Shown here one piece after another: positions 43,935 through 44,184 of a DNA stretch of 44,184 bases (the first letter of the stretch is position 1; each line of letters begins with the position of its first letter). A model generated the notes under the pieces. That model ran no database searches. It saw nothing but the letters and a program-made list of their open reading frames with translations, and was not told the origin of the DNA. The position numbers and the translations under genes were made by a program. The stretch is from Liminaster sp045576355 (GTDB lineage Bacteria > Bacteroidota > Bacteroidia > Bacteroidales > UBA3663), in the NCBI GenBank assembly GCA_045576355.1, contig JAZNGG010000014.1, positions 1 to 44,184 on the forward strand. The letters are read 5' to 3'.

Positions 43935-44184
43935 TGTACTAGCTTTACAAAATCTTAATAAATCCGTTCTTTTCGTGTTTCCGAATGCAAAAGTCTGAAT
44001 AATTTTTAAGAAAAACAATATCAAATTTTTTTGCTTTTTTATTTGCTATTTCTAAGTATTTGATTATCAAAAGTACAATGGAAAAAAAGCGGGATTCTTA
44101 TTGTCTCAATATGAATTGTTTTATAATATTGTATTTCAGAGTGATAATATCCGTAAATAAGGGTGTTTTAATAAAGTTATCAAC
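43935..44184. other. dnaA upstream region, possible part of oriC
   Basis: An AT-rich non-coding 250 bases in front of dnaA, cut by the window end. Three TTATCA cores are seen: TTATCAAAA at 44064-44072, TTATCACTC on the minus strand at 44139-44147 and TTATCAAC at 44177-44184. They only partly match the DnaA box TTATCCACA. An origin is plausible by position but not demonstrated. Confidence 0.3.
43988..44018 (-). promoter_or_regulatory. Probable dnaA promoter
   Basis: The minus strand has GACTTTTG (43995-43988), one mismatch to TAnnTTTG, and TTG (44018-44016) with a 20-base spacer. The preferred dnaA ATG lies about 54 bases further. Confidence 0.4.

Noticed and set aside
1..44184. tRNA or rRNA genes
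   Set aside because: Reading for the GGTTCGAATCC arm and for rRNA-like stretches gave nothing convincing; a covariance-model search would be needed to exclude a divergent tRNA.

Overview
The window is a stretch of a Bacteroidales-type chromosome (phylum Bacteroidota, plausibly a Porphyromonadaceae relative). Three things point there. The first is family content: a DUF5686-type outer-membrane barrel, a large TamB, an exo-muramidase of the DUF1343/NamZ family, a DUF5715 protein and the order purH-mreB-mreC-mreD-mrdA-rodA. The second is the repeated occurrence of the Bacteroidota -7 promoter element TAnnTTTG upstream of genes. The third is the number of short-hydrophobic-leader lipoproteins. Almost everything is chromosomal housekeeping; I see no phage, transposase, CRISPR array, rRNA or tRNA.

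Layout. 0-12 kb (GC near 50% in sampled lines): ispE (-), grpE-dnaJ (+), a 0.65 kb repeat-rich intergenic block, an ion-channel-like membrane protein (+) converging on an RsmF/NOL1-type rRNA methyltransferase (-), an RsmI-like methyltransferase plus a WalJ-like metallo-hydrolase (+), a ZIP metal transporter (+), and a DUF3298 lipoprotein (+) converging on an operon read right to left: tilS, a C_GCAxxG_C_C redox protein and an M3 peptidase lipoprotein. 13.6-25.5 kb (clearly AT-richer): one long rightward run pheS, luxS, DUF5686-like barrel, U32 peptidase, purH (IMP cyclohydrolase domain only), mreB, mreC, mreD, mrdA, rodA and a HAD phosphatase, that is, translation and quorum/methyl-cycle genes leading into the elongasome. 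25.6-31.6 kb: namZ-like then tamB on the minus strand, overlapping by ATGA. 31.6-35.9 kb: an HD-domain protein, a trehalase/MGH1-like glycosidase broken at a run of eight G, a second dnaJ and a five-bladed-propeller glycosidase (GH43-like) lipoprotein. 36-44 kb: a structured non-coding gap, a stand-alone AICAR transformylase (-), a large GH65-like lipoprotein (+), a DUF5715 peptidase-like protein (+), then dnaA followed by cca/pcnB (both -), with an AT-rich dnaA upstream region at the window end that could be part of oriC.

The genes connect around cell-wall growth (mreBCD, mrdA, rodA, NamZ, DUF5715, tilS and ispE as essential neighbours), protein folding (grpE and two DnaJ paralogues) and the last two steps of IMP synthesis. 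In this genome those two steps are encoded in two separate places instead of as a fused PurH. I did not find a clearly new multi-gene defence or mobile system. The items most worth a second look are the split purH, the inverted-repeat block at 3.06-3.61 kb, the channel with a non-canonical selectivity filter, the G8 frameshift and the structured gap at 36.2-36.4 kb.
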